This document shows positions 1 to 7,134 of a DNA stretch of 13,163 nt, in pieces (position 1 is the first letter of the stretch; every line of letters begins with the position of its first letter). The notes beneath the pieces were generated by a model. That model made no database searches, was not told the origin of the DNA, and saw only the letters and a list, made by a program, of their open reading frames with translations. Where the stretch lies: positions 1 through 13,163 of the forward strand of contig JAVBOR010000048.1 of assembly GCA_031550325.1 (NCBI GenBank). Direction: 5' to 3'. Source of the stretch: JAVBTT01 sp031550325. Lineage in GTDB: Bacteria > Bacillota > Clostridia > Oscillospirales > UBA929. The position numbers were made by a program, and so were the translations under genes.

Positions 1-93
1 TTCCCGAAACCGTTGTGGTTCCTATTTTTCCTGGATTCAGTCCAGCAAGAACCTGCCGCCTGCGGCGTCAGGCTCGACGCAAATCCTGGAAAA
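1..93 (-). repeat. Dispersed palindromic repeat, left copy (cut by window edge)
   Basis: This stretch is the reverse complement of 12817-12908 with only about four substitutions and one single-base indel over 92-93 bp. Base 1 aligns with 12908, so the copy probably continues to the left of the window. Weaker similarity seems to continue inward to about 118. Within the copy, 26-38 (TTTTCCTGGATTC) pairs imperfectly with 81-93, closing a stem. A smaller inner stem (GCGTC / GACGC) is kept in both copies. The sequence is seen directly; calling it a dispersed mobile-type or REP-like repeat is inference. Orientation is given relative to the right-hand copy. Confidence 0.85.
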
Positions 94-319
94 GGACGAA
101 GAACAAAGGATCCTCTGACAAAGCGGGGGAACCGACTTAAACCGTCAGACTGCAGACAAACCCCGATGAGGGACGCGAACCATCGTGCAGTCTGTGACCT
201 ACTCAAATAGGGAATATTTTCCTGTCCTATGTGTATTATTCCCTGTGGTTATACAAGTCTGGGCGTCTTCAACGGAAGCGGGCAGCCGCAGGTTGAGAAC
301 AGGCGGGGATGTCCTCCGG
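94..319. other. Gene-free left flank with nested inverted repeats
   Basis: No convincing coding region was found here; the short open frames have no ribosome binding site. Two inverted repeats are visible. CAGACTGCA at 146-154 pairs perfectly with TGCAGTCTG at 186-194. Inside that, CGATG (164-168) pairs with CATCG (181-185), which abuts the outer arm, and GTC/GAC extend the stem outward with a 2-nt bulge. AGGGAATA at 209-216 pairs with TATTCCCT at 237-244. The first could be a structured RNA or the remains of a repeat element. No known RNA family was recognised. This is also the 3' side of the minus-strand gene ending at 320, but no clear T-tract terminator was seen. Confidence 0.4.
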
Positions 320-1591
320 CTAAGGTGTTTTCTCAGCAAATATCCATGCATCCGTAACGGTTTGGAACGATTTGTTCCACAGGAAATACGTGGTGTAGGT
401 ATACGCCTCTTTGTCCACCGTGAACCCGCTGTCCGCAGCAATCCTGTCATACTCAAAGTCTGTGCCGTCCGTCACAATCAAACTGGCGTTCATTTTGGCC
501 AGATTGCCGGACGCGACGACGGCTGTGTCCGGGTAATTGCCAAACCACAAGGTCCCGGTGTCCAGCGCGTGCAGCGATCCTCTATACAGCCCCGACATCT
601 GAGCGGAGAGCGGCTCGCTGCCCAGACACAGTTCATAGCAGACCGAGCTGTCGTTCCCCGCCAGCTCGCCCGCGGCGGCCACAATGTTGATCACTTCGCC
701 GCCCGCATTATACTCCAGCTTGACCGGCTTGTTTTTTAGTAACAGGCGCGTGGCGGGGCCGGCGCGCTGCCCGTTTACGCTGGCGTTCGGGGCGGACTCA
801 TACTCGATGACCTGATACCCGTCGAAGGCGGAAAAGCCAATGGTCCTGTCCGAACTGTAAACCCCATTGCTGACCGCCCATACGTAGCGGGGTTCTCTGA
901 AGGGCATCTTCAGCGTGAACGTGAAGCTGTAGCTCGGGAACAGGAGGGGGTACTTCACGCCGGTGACGACGATCTTTGTGCCTTCCGGAATGTCCGCCGC
1001 AGTCATAGAAACCTTCAGCGTAACCGGGTCGGCCAGCGCGCAGAGCGTCACCGTCCCGTCCACGGTGACCTCGCGGTCAAACAGACCGTCCTTGGCTGCG
1101 ATGGGCTCGGCAAACGTGACGAGAATATCCCCGTCAGCGGCTATACTGAGGACGGGATTCCACAGCGTTACCGGAAGGTAGGCGGCGATACTGATGTCGC
1201 AGTACCCCGCCGTCATGCCGTCGGCAAGGACGACAAGTCTGCAGGTCCCGGCGGCCGGCGCGGCGCTGACCGTCATGCGCCCGGAGCCGCCCACGATGGG
1301 GGTCTTATACAGATAAGTTCCGTCCACCAGCAGATAGGCGTTCAGCTCCTTGCCCTGGGTGTCTCCGCTGACAGTGATGTTCAGATTGGCAGTCAGGGTT
1401 TCCACAATGGTCGGCGTGCTGACCGAGACGGACAGGCCCTGGAACACATTTACCGGCTGGGTTACGACCTTCATGCCGGCCGTCGTTGTATCCATGACGA
1501 CAGACTCATTCAGCCCCATGGCCGGAAGCGCGGGCAGCAGGCTCAGCGCGATGGTCAGCGCCAGCGCGAGACACAGGAATCGCGTTCTCAT
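320..1591 (-). CDS. Exported protein of unknown function
   Basis: A 423-residue protein begins with a classical signal peptide: two Arg in the first four residues, then a long Leu/Ala-rich core to about residue 24 with a possible Ala-x-Ala-like cleavage near ALPAMG. The mature part is rich in Val, Thr and Gly. Two stretches, about 45-140 and 150-240, read like beta-sandwich (Ig-like/Big-type) modules. The C-terminal 170 residues contain many aromatic residues and are not recognised. No LPXTG motif, SLH repeat, dockerin, lipobox or late transmembrane helix was seen, so it is probably secreted or loosely wall-associated. The start at 1591 was chosen over an upstream in-frame ATG (1702) because GGAGG lies 5-6 nt upstream and a consensus promoter lies within the longer frame. 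It is monocistronic, and the substrate or partner is unknown. Confidence 0.8.
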   Translation of the reverse strand: MRTRFLCLALALTIALSLLPALPAMGLNESVVMDTTTAGMKVVTQPVNVFQGLSVSVSTPTIVETLTANLNITVSGDTQGKELNAYLLVDGTYLYKTPIVGGSGRMTVSAAPAAGTCRLVVLADGMTAGYCDISIAAYLPVTLWNPVLSIAADGDILVTFAEPIAAKDGLFDREVTVDGTVTLCALADPVTLKVSMTAADIPEGTKIVVTGVKYPLLFPSYSFTFTLKMPFREPRYVWAVSNGVYSSDRTIGFSAFDGYQVIEYESAPNASVNGQRAGPATRLLLKNKPVKLEYNAGGEVINIVAAAGELAGNDSSVCYELCLGSEPLSAQMSGLYRGSLHALDTGTLWFGNYPDTAVVASGNLAKMNASLIVTDGTDFEYDRIAADSGFTVDKEAYTYTTYFLWNKSFQTVTDAWIFAEKTP

Positions 1592-1624
1592 TTCTTCCTC
1601 CACCCTTCTCAGAAAATATAACCA

Positions 1625-1653
1625 ATTATACCATATATTGGATGTCTTTGCAA
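1625..1653 (-). promoter_or_regulatory. Sigma-70/sigma-A promoter of the exported-protein gene
   Basis: Reading the minus strand, a -35 box TTGCAA (1653-1648) and a perfect -10 box TATAAT (1630-1625) are separated by exactly 17 bp. The predicted transcription start is near 1618, giving a leader of about 27 nt before the ATG at 1591. The position excludes the longer upstream start. Confidence 0.75.
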
Positions 1654-1759
1654 GCAATTTGCCGCCTTTTTCGCTCTTTGGGCAGGGCGCGTTTCCCTGC
1701 AAACCGCAGCTCGTTGATCCTTCTTTTGTTTGGCCAATAAACCCCAGGTTCTTTGGCAG

Positions 1760-2518
1760 CTAAAAAAACGCGTCCACCCCGTACGCGGCAAAGACGGACT
1801 GATAATCGGCCAGGTCTTCGGGGTAAAGAGGCTTCACGCCCCGGTACGCGTACTCCCGGCCCAGCAAGATATACTTCCGGTCGCCCATCTGATGAAAGGG
1901 CAGCAGCTGGACACGGGAGAAGCCGGCGTCCAGCAGGTACAGGGCAAAGCTCTTCGCGTCCCCGGTGCCGCCGTTAAAGCCCGGAATGACGGGGATGCGG
2001 GGCAGCACCGTTGCCTCTGCCCCGACGCATCCCCTCAGATTCGCGTCAATCAGCCCGCGCGCCACGCCGGTACCTTCATGGTGTTTCGCGGAATCGGCAT
2101 GCTTTACATCAAACAGGATCAGATCAGCAAGCCCGGATGCCTCGGCAAAGATATCCCGGCGCACACAGCCGCTGGTCTCGATGGCGGTGTGGATGCCCTC
2201 GGCTTTGAGGGCGGCGAGCAGGGCAAACACAAACTGCGGCTGCGTCAGCGGCTCTCCGCCTGAAAGCGTGACCCCGCCGCCCGATTCCTCATAGAACTGT
2301 TTGTCCTGCAGGCAGATACGCAGCGCTTCTTCCAGGCTGTACGGACGGCTGTCGGCGCCGTCGCCCAAAAGCTGCGGCCTGGGGTTCTGGGACTCCGGGT
2401 TTGAGCACCATTGGCAGCACAGAGGGCAGCCCTTGAGAAATACGGTCGTCCGGATGCCCGGGCCGTCGTGGATGCTGTATTTTTGAATGTTGAAGATCAG
2501 TCCGGCTCCGGTCTCCAC
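1760..2518 (-). CDS. Glycyl radical enzyme activase (radical SAM), short PflA-like type
   Basis: This 252-residue radical SAM enzyme should cleave S-adenosylmethionine at a [4Fe-4S] cluster and abstract a hydrogen from the glycine of a partner glycyl radical enzyme. The N-terminus carries the family pattern IHDGPGIRTTVFLKGC, with the cluster cysteines C31-xxx-C35-xx-C38 and the following Trp and Ser-Asn-Pro-Glu. The SAM-binding GGE motif is at 87-89 (SGGEPL). Many activases of the non-PFL class carry a ferredoxin-like insert with two further cluster motifs between these points. Here the gap is only 48 residues and has no such cysteine clusters, so the size matches pyruvate formate-lyase activase. 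The start is GTG at 2518, with AAAGGAG 8 nt upstream. The gene diverges from the ROK-GRE operon, whose GRE is the obvious partner. Confidence 0.9.
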   Translation of the reverse strand: METGAGLIFNIQKYSIHDGPGIRTTVFLKGCPLCCQWCSNPESQNPRPQLLGDGADSRPYSLEEALRICLQDKQFYEESGGGVTLSGGEPLTQPQFVFALLAALKAEGIHTAIETSGCVRRDIFAEASGLADLILFDVKHADSAKHHEGTGVARGLIDANLRGCVGAEATVLPRIPVIPGFNGGTGDAKSFALYLLDAGFSRVQLLPFHQMGDRKYILLGREYAYRGVKPLYPEDLADYQSVFAAYGVDAFF

Positions 2519-2562
2519 GCGATCAGCTCCTTTCTATGCATATTCGCTGGTACTTTGGCTTT

Positions 2563-2591
2563 ATTTTACCATCGGCGTGATGCATTGTAAA
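2563..2591 (-). promoter_or_regulatory. Promoter of the activase gene
   Basis: On the minus strand, a -35 box TTTACA (2591-2586) and a -10 box TAAAAT (2568-2563) are separated by 17 bp. The predicted start near 2556 leaves a leader of about 38 nt before the GTG at 2518. It faces away from the ROK-GRE promoter, 50 bp distant. Confidence 0.65.
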
Positions 2592-2599
2592 GAATCGAG

Positions 2600-2633
2600 T
2601 TTCTAAAGAAAGAAAAAATCTTTTTTTCGAAAA
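2600..2633. promoter_or_regulatory. Candidate shared operator between divergent promoters
   Basis: Between the two divergent -35 boxes lies an AT-rich stretch with several inverted repeats. These are TTTC/GAAA around 2600-2611, six A (2613-2618) against six T (2621-2626), and a perfect 10-bp palindrome TTTTCGAAAA at 2624-2633, just upstream of the ROK-GRE -35 box. The DeoR-family protein encoded nearby is the natural candidate binder, but this site does not match the palindrome at the deoR promoter, so the assignment is weak. Confidence 0.3.
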
Positions 2634-2640
2634 CGTATGA

Positions 2641-2669
2641 TTGACTTATGGGTTTGGCGGGCATATACT
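2641..2669 (+). promoter_or_regulatory. Promoter of the ROK kinase-GRE operon
   Basis: A -35 box TTGACT (2641-2646) and a -10 box TATACT (2664-2669) are separated by 17 bp. The predicted start near 2676 supports translation from the ATG at 2697 rather than from the in-frame ATG at 2637, which lies upstream of the promoter. Confidence 0.75.
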
Positions 2670-2696
2670 GAGAATGTAGGAAAGGTGGGAGCGGAG

Positions 2697-3656
2697 ATGC
2701 GGAGGTTTACTGTCGGAATCGACGTCGGCGGGACGAAAACAGCCTACGGCGTGTATGATTCCGAGCGCAACCTTGTGGCCAAACGCCGCCAGCCCTCGAA
2801 CCCGGAGCTGTCGGCGGAGGCTTTTTTTGACGGCATCGCGGCGACCGTCGGCGAGCTGATGGCCGAGTGCGGCATCACTGAGGAAGATTTACGCGGGATC
2901 GGCATCGGTTTGCCGTCCTATATCCGATTTGAGGACGGCTATATCCTGAAAACGTCGAACCTGACAAACATCAAGGACTTTGCCGCCAAGGACTATCTGC
3001 ACGACAAGCTTGGCCGGAATCTGCGCATCATCCTGGACAACGACAGTCACGCAGGCGCGCTTGCCGAACACCGGCACGGCGCCGGACGCGGGTTTGAGAA
3101 CATGCTGTACTGTCCGGTGTCCACCGGGATATCCTCGGGCATCATCATTGGCGGCAGATTGTTTCGCGGCCGGTACGGCTGGAGCGGCGAAAGCGGGCAC
3201 ATGATCATCTCGCCGGACGACGGCGTGCTGTGCGGCTGCGGAAACCGCGGCTGCCTGATGAGCTGGTGCTCGGGCTCGATGATCGTCAGGCATATCCAAA
3301 ACTGGATAAGAGCCGGGGAGACCACCGTGATGACGCAATTGGCGGGCTGCGCCGAGAATATCAGCTGTGAAACCCTGGACGAGGCCTGGACTGCCGGAGA
3401 CGCGCTGGCCAAACGCGCTGTCGAGCAGATGGCCAAATACATGGCGATCTGGGTCTACAACCTCTATGTCACGTTAAATATCAACTGCTTTGTGTTTGGC
3501 GGCGGGCTTTTGCGCATGGGTGACAAGCTGTTCGGTCGCATGCGCGAGCTCTTTGACGCGTATAACCAGGACGACAAACATCCGGTGTACTTCCGTCATG
3601 CCGAACTCGGCGACGATTTTGGCATTGTGGGCGCCGCCGAGCTTCTCTTCCAGTGA
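2697..3656 (+). CDS. ROK-family sugar kinase
   Basis: This 319-residue protein has the ROK/ASKHA fold signatures. The N-terminal phosphate-binding loop reads GIDVGGTKT (7-15), the catalytic aspartate is in DND at 114-116, and ESGH (165-168) matches the family ExGH sugar-binding motif. Zinc ligands are H168, C179, C181 and C186. There is no N-terminal helix-turn-helix, so it should be a kinase that phosphorylates a sugar or related compound with ATP, not a NagC/XylR-type repressor. The usual Glu two residues after the last cysteine (CxCGxxGCxE) is Met188, which may change substrate choice. The start was chosen for AGGTGGGAG just upstream and for the promoter position. The stop is 28 nt before the GRE start, so the two genes are likely co-transcribed. 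The substrate is not known. Confidence 0.85.
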   Translation: MRRFTVGIDVGGTKTAYGVYDSERNLVAKRRQPSNPELSAEAFFDGIAATVGELMAECGITEEDLRGIGIGLPSYIRFEDGYILKTSNLTNIKDFAAKDYLHDKLGRNLRIILDNDSHAGALAEHRHGAGRGFENMLYCPVSTGISSGIIIGGRLFRGRYGWSGESGHMIISPDDGVLCGCGNRGCLMSWCSGSMIVRHIQNWIRAGETTVMTQLAGCAENISCETLDEAWTAGDALAKRAVEQMAKYMAIWVYNLYVTLNINCFVFGGGLLRMGDKLFGRMRELFDAYNQDDKHPVYFRHAELGDDFGIVGAAELLFQ

Positions 3657-3684
3657 GAAACAAGCCCTGTATAGGAGGCAAATG

Positions 3685-6090
3685 ATGGACAGATTCGGCA
3701 GACTGACTCAGCGCATGAACAGCTACCGCGAGGAGCTTTTGCAGGCAAAGCCCATGGTGTGCGTCGAACGGGCAAAAATCACCACGGAGACCTACAAAAC
3801 CCATATGGACAGGCCGCTGGCCATCCGGCGCGGCATGATGCTGAAAAATGTGCTGGAGGGCATGAGCATCTATATCGAGCCCCAGAGCCTGATCGCCGGA
3901 AACCAGGCGTCCTCTAACCGCAGCGCGCCAATTTTCCCGGAGTACGCCATGGACTGGGTGATAGAGGAACTGGATACATTTGACCGGCGCGACGGCGACC
4001 GCTTTTACATCACCGAGGAAAGTAAGCTGGCGCTGCGGGAAATAGCGCCGTTTTGGGAACACAACACCACAAAGGAGCGCGGACTGGCCGCCATGCCCGC
4101 CGAGAGCAGGGTTTTCTATGATCTGGGCATCATCAAGGCCGAGGGAAACATCACCTCGGGGGACGCGCATGTGGCCGTGAAATATGAGCGTGTTTTAAGG
4201 CAAGGGCTCAAAGAGTGCCGGGAGCACGCGCGCGAAAAAATGGAGGCTCTGGATCTGACCGATTGGAGAAACCTCCAGAAGCACTATTTTTATGAGGCCA
4301 TCCTGCTGACGGTTGATGCTGTGCGGGCCTTCGCCGGACGCTACGCGGCCCTTGCGTATGACATGGCCGGCGCGGAGACGGACGAAAGGCGCCGGGGCGA
4401 GTTGATGGCCATGCACCATGCCCTGCTAAAGGTGCCTTACGGCCCGGCCGAGACCTTCTTCGAAGCGGTGCAGTCTTTGTGGCTGACGCATCTGGTTTTG
4501 CAAATCGAGTCAAACGGCCACTCCCTGTCCTACGGCCGGATGGACCAATATCTTAGCCCCTTCTATGAAGCCGATCTGGCCGAGGGGCGCATTACCGAGG
4601 ATGGCGCCACACAGCTACTGACAAACCTGTGGCTCAAAACATACACGATCAACAAGATCCGCAGCTGGAGCCACACGCGGTTTTCAGCCGGCAGCCCGCT
4701 GTATCAGAACGTGACGGTTGCGGGCCAGACGGCAGACGGCAGAGACGCCGTCTGCCCCATGACGCATCAAATCCTCAAGAGTGTTGCGCAATGCCATCTG
4801 CCGCAGCCCAACCTGACCGTGCGCTACCACAAGGGCCTGTCCGACGAGTTCATGCAGGAGTGCGTCGAGGTGGTGAGGCTCGGCTTCGGCATGCCGGCCT
4901 TCAACAGTGATGAGGTGATCATCCCCTCCTTCATCGAGAAGGGCGTGAGCAGGGAGGACGCCTGCAATTACAGCGCCATCGGCTGTGTCGAGGTTGCCGT
5001 GCCCGGCAAGTGGGGCTATCGCTGCACCGGCATGAGCTTCCTCAATTTCCCCAAATCCCTGATGATCGCGCTCAATGACGGCGTGGATCTGGAAAGCGGC
5101 GTCAGGGTCTGCCTGGGCGTCGGCCATTTCAGGGACATGACCTGCTTTGCCGAGGTCGAGGCCGCCTGGGACAAGATCATACGCGAGTTTACAAGGCACA
5201 GTGTCATCATTGACAGCTGCTGCGACACCGTGCTGGAAAAGGATACCGCGGACATCCTCTGCTCGGCGCTGTGCGACGACTGCATTGAGCGCGGCCTGAA
5301 CCTGAAGGAGGGCGGCGCGGTTTATGACTTCATCAGCGACCTGCAGGTGGGCATTGCCAACCTGGCAGATTCGCTTGCCGCGATCAAAAAGCTGGTGTTT
5401 GATGAAAAAAGGATTTGCCCCGGTGAGCTTTGGGAGGCCCTGCAGAGCAATTTTGAGGGCCCTGGCGGCGAGGAAATCCGGTCGATGCTGATGGATGACG
5501 CGCCCAAGTACGGCAACGACGATGACGAGGTCGACTGCCTGATCCGCAGGGCCTACGACGTCTATCTGGAGGAGCTTTCCAAGTATCACAACACCCGATA
5601 CGGGCGCGGGCCCATCGGCGGCGTGTACTATGGAGGCACCTCGTCCATCAGCGCCAATGTGCCGCAGGGCGCGGGCACCCCGGCAACCCCCGACGGACGC
5701 AAGGCCGGACAGCCGCTGGCCGAGGGCTGCTCCCCCGCACACGCGATGGATCGGAACGGCCCCACGGCCGTGTTCAAATCGGTGTCAAAGCTTCCCACAA
5801 AAAAAATCACCGGCGGCGTTCTGCTCAACCAGAAGCTGACGCCGCAGATGTTGTCAACGCCCGAAAACCGGCACAAACTGATCCTGCTGCTGCGCACATT
5901 CTTCAACCGGTTGAACGGCTTCCACGTGCAGTACAATGTCGTCAGCCGCGAGACCCTGTTGGATGCCCAGGCGCGGCCCGAGCTGCATCGGGATCTCATC
6001 GTGCGCGTGGCGGGCTACAGCGCGTTTTTCAACGGGCTGAGCCGCCAGACTCAGGACGACATCATCGAGCGGACTGAGCAAATAATCTAA
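3685..6090 (+). CDS. Glycyl radical enzyme, probable eliminase/dehydratase type
   Basis: This 801-residue enzyme belongs to the pyruvate formate-lyase/glycerol dehydratase superfamily and should work anaerobically by radical chemistry in the cytoplasm. The active-site loop reads GCVE, giving the thiyl-radical Cys434 and Glu436. The C-terminal glycyl radical loop is RVAGYSA, with Gly777 as the radical site, preceded by the family segment TPDGRKAGQPLAEG around 668-680. Pyruvate formate-lyase has two adjacent cysteines. The single Cys followed by x-Glu is seen in dehydratases, CutC-type lyases and some decarboxylases, so the automatic name 'formate C-acetyltransferase' would be misleading. The loop after the cysteine (VAVPGKWGYRCTGM) differs from the diol-dehydratase form as remembered, and resembles uncharacterised YbiW-like enzymes from memory only. 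AGGAGG at 3673-3678 favours ATG 3685 (6 nt) over 3682 (3 nt). The substrate is unknown. Confidence 0.9.
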   Translation: MDRFGRLTQRMNSYREELLQAKPMVCVERAKITTETYKTHMDRPLAIRRGMMLKNVLEGMSIYIEPQSLIAGNQASSNRSAPIFPEYAMDWVIEELDTFDRRDGDRFYITEESKLALREIAPFWEHNTTKERGLAAMPAESRVFYDLGIIKAEGNITSGDAHVAVKYERVLRQGLKECREHAREKMEALDLTDWRNLQKHYFYEAILLTVDAVRAFAGRYAALAYDMAGAETDERRRGELMAMHHALLKVPYGPAETFFEAVQSLWLTHLVLQIESNGHSLSYGRMDQYLSPFYEADLAEGRITEDGATQLLTNLWLKTYTINKIRSWSHTRFSAGSPLYQNVTVAGQTADGRDAVCPMTHQILKSVAQCHLPQPNLTVRYHKGLSDEFMQECVEVVRLGFGMPAFNSDEVIIPSFIEKGVSREDACNYSAIGCVEVAVPGKWGYRCTGMSFLNFPKSLMIALNDGVDLESGVRVCLGVGHFRDMTCFAEVEAAWDKIIREFTRHSVIIDSCCDTVLEKDTADILCSALCDDCIERGLNLKEGGAVYDFISDLQVGIANLADSLAAIKKLVFDEKRICPGELWEALQSNFEGPGGEEIRSMLMDDAPKYGNDDDEVDCLIRRAYDVYLEELSKYHNTRYGRGPIGGVYYGGTSSISANVPQGAGTPATPDGRKAGQPLAEGCSPAHAMDRNGPTAVFKSVSKLPTKKITGGVLLNQKLTPQMLSTPENRHKLILLLRTFFNRLNGFHVQYNVVSRETLLDAQARPELHRDLIVRVAGYSAFFNGLSRQTQDDIIERTEQII

Positions 6091-6091
6091 C

Positions 6092-6166
6092 GCGGACAGG
6101 CAATGTGCCTCCGCCATAAGAGCGGCTCGTAATGAAAATCCGCAGGATCGGCCTGCGGATGCCGCT
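6092..6166. terminator. Hairpin pair between convergent GRE and deoR genes
   Basis: Two stem-loops fill the gap. The first starts one base after the GRE stop codon: GCGG + AGGCA pair with TGCCT + CCGC (6092-6114) around an ATG loop, with a 2-nt bulge. The second has a perfect 9-bp stem, ATCCGCAGG (6138-6146) against CCTGCGGAT (6152-6160), and AGCGGC/GCCGCT (6121-6126, 6161-6166) can pair outside it. On the minus strand the 9-bp stem is followed directly by a short T-run (TTTTCATT), so it probably terminates the deoR transcript. On the plus strand the T-run is weak and delayed. Confidence 0.55.
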
Positions 6167-6221
6167 ACAATCGTTTTCTGGCGTCAACGCGCCCTTCGGC
6201 GAGGTTCTTTGACAGCCAGCT

Positions 6222-6974
6222 CTATTTTGCCACCTTGATCACGTTGATCTTCGACCTTGTAAGATGTGCCTCGGTGGACGCCTCTATGCCCTCGTCGGTG
6301 ATCACGGTGCTTATCTTCTCCAGGGGAAGCAGCGGCACAACGCCCAGACTATTAAACTTGCCCGAATCCGTCAGGATGATCACGTTGCTTGCCTGCCGGG
6401 CCATATGCTTTACCGTTTCGGCTCGGGCATAGTCCTTTCCGGTGAACCCGGTTTTGCTCGAAAATCCGTCGGTGCCAATAAACAGCTTGTCGACAAAAAA
6501 GCCTTCGACGTATTTGCCCACCAAAGAGCCCACCATCACCTGCGAATCGCATTGGTACTCTCCGCCGAGCAAAAAAATCTTAACGTATGCCCTGTTCCGG
6601 ATATAGCCGGCGATGAACGCGGAATTGGTGATGATGGTGATGTTTTTCCTTTTTGCGGCGAGCAGATCGGCCAGCAGGGCGCAGTTCGAGCCGGACTCGA
6701 TCAGAACCGTCTCTCCGTTTTGAACCAGCTCTGCCGCCGCCCCGGCGATCCTCTGCTTTACGTCGTAATTGGTTGCCAGACGGGTGTTGATGTCGTCCTG
6801 CGAACCGACCAGGGCATACCCATGCTCGCGCTGAACGAGCCCTCTGGCCTCCAAGGCGTCCAGGTCTTTCCGCACGGTGACCGGGGAGACCTGCAGTTCC
6901 CCGGCGAGCTTTGCCACTTCGATCCGGCTATGTTGCGTAACGAGCCGAAGAATATCGAGTTCTCTCTTGCTCAT
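6222..6974 (-). CDS. DeoR-family transcriptional regulator
   Basis: This 250-residue protein begins with a DeoR-type helix-turn-helix at about 3-57, where VSPVTVRKDLDALEARG (29-45) is the recognition region. It is followed by the DeoR sensor domain at about 74-232. Motifs in the sensor are IESGSNC (92-98), FIGTDGFSSKTGFT (165-178) and LTDSGKF (201-207), typical of the phosphosugar-binding, isomerase-like fold of this family. Such proteins usually repress catabolic operons and are released by a phosphorylated sugar. A candidate autoregulatory palindrome sits at its own promoter. The start at 6974 has AGGAGG 11 nt and GGGG 6 nt upstream. It converges on the GRE gene, making it the likely local regulator of the ROK-GRE operon and activase. 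The ligand is unknown, although the product of the neighbouring ROK kinase is an attractive guess. Confidence 0.9.
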   Translation of the reverse strand: MSKRELDILRLVTQHSRIEVAKLAGELQVSPVTVRKDLDALEARGLVQREHGYALVGSQDDINTRLATNYDVKQRIAGAAAELVQNGETVLIESGSNCALLADLLAAKRKNITIITNSAFIAGYIRNRAYVKIFLLGGEYQCDSQVMVGSLVGKYVEGFFVDKLFIGTDGFSSKTGFTGKDYARAETVKHMARQASNVIILTDSGKFNSLGVVPLLPLEKISTVITDEGIEASTEAHLTRSKINVIKVAK

Positions 6975-7004
6975 GATGAGCCCCGCCTCCTCTCACTTAC
7001 GCTC

Positions 7005-7033
7005 ACTTTAGCACAATTCACTTGCTTAAGCAA
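7005..7033 (-). promoter_or_regulatory. Probable deoR promoter
   Basis: On the minus strand, a -35 box TTGCTT (7033-7028) and a -10 box TAAAGT (7010-7005) are separated by 17 bp. Both boxes are imperfect, but the spacing and the position 30-60 nt upstream of the start codon fit. Confidence 0.5.
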
Positions 7034-7034
7034 G
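7021..7034. promoter_or_regulatory. Perfect 14-bp palindrome, candidate DeoR operator
   Basis: CTTGCTTAAGCAAG is a complete palindrome that covers the -35 region of the deoR promoter. A dimeric repressor bound here would block its own transcription. No second full copy was found near the GRE promoters, so control of that operon through the same site is not supported by the sequence. Confidence 0.45.
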
Positions 7035-7134
7035 AAAAAGCCTTTCGATGGTGTGCGTCAGACTCGCAAAGAAAAAGCGATCCGGGGCCAAACGAATGAC
7101 ACCGCCCTTTGTGCTCTTTCCGCAAAGCCGGAGG

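Noticed and set aside
164..180. CGATGAG...CGCGAAC resembling a hammerhead ribozyme core
   Set aside because: The CUGAUGA core has a mismatch, the stem II space is too short and there is no GAAA.
2637..2696. Upstream in-frame ATG for the ROK gene
   Set aside because: It lies before the consensus promoter at 2641-2669 and has no ribosome binding site.
3490..3684. Longer GRE start at 3490, overlapping the ROK gene by 167 bases
   Set aside because: The extension is the ROK coding sequence read in another frame, and AGGAGG sits just before 3682/3685.
4684..5742. 352-codon minus-strand open frame inside the GRE gene
   Set aside because: It is a shadow of the GRE frame in GC-rich DNA, with no ribosome binding site and no family pattern.
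3685..6090. Naming the GRE pyruvate formate-lyase (PflB/PflD)
   Set aside because: The PFL Cys-Cys active-site pair is absent; the site reads Gly-Cys-Val-Glu.
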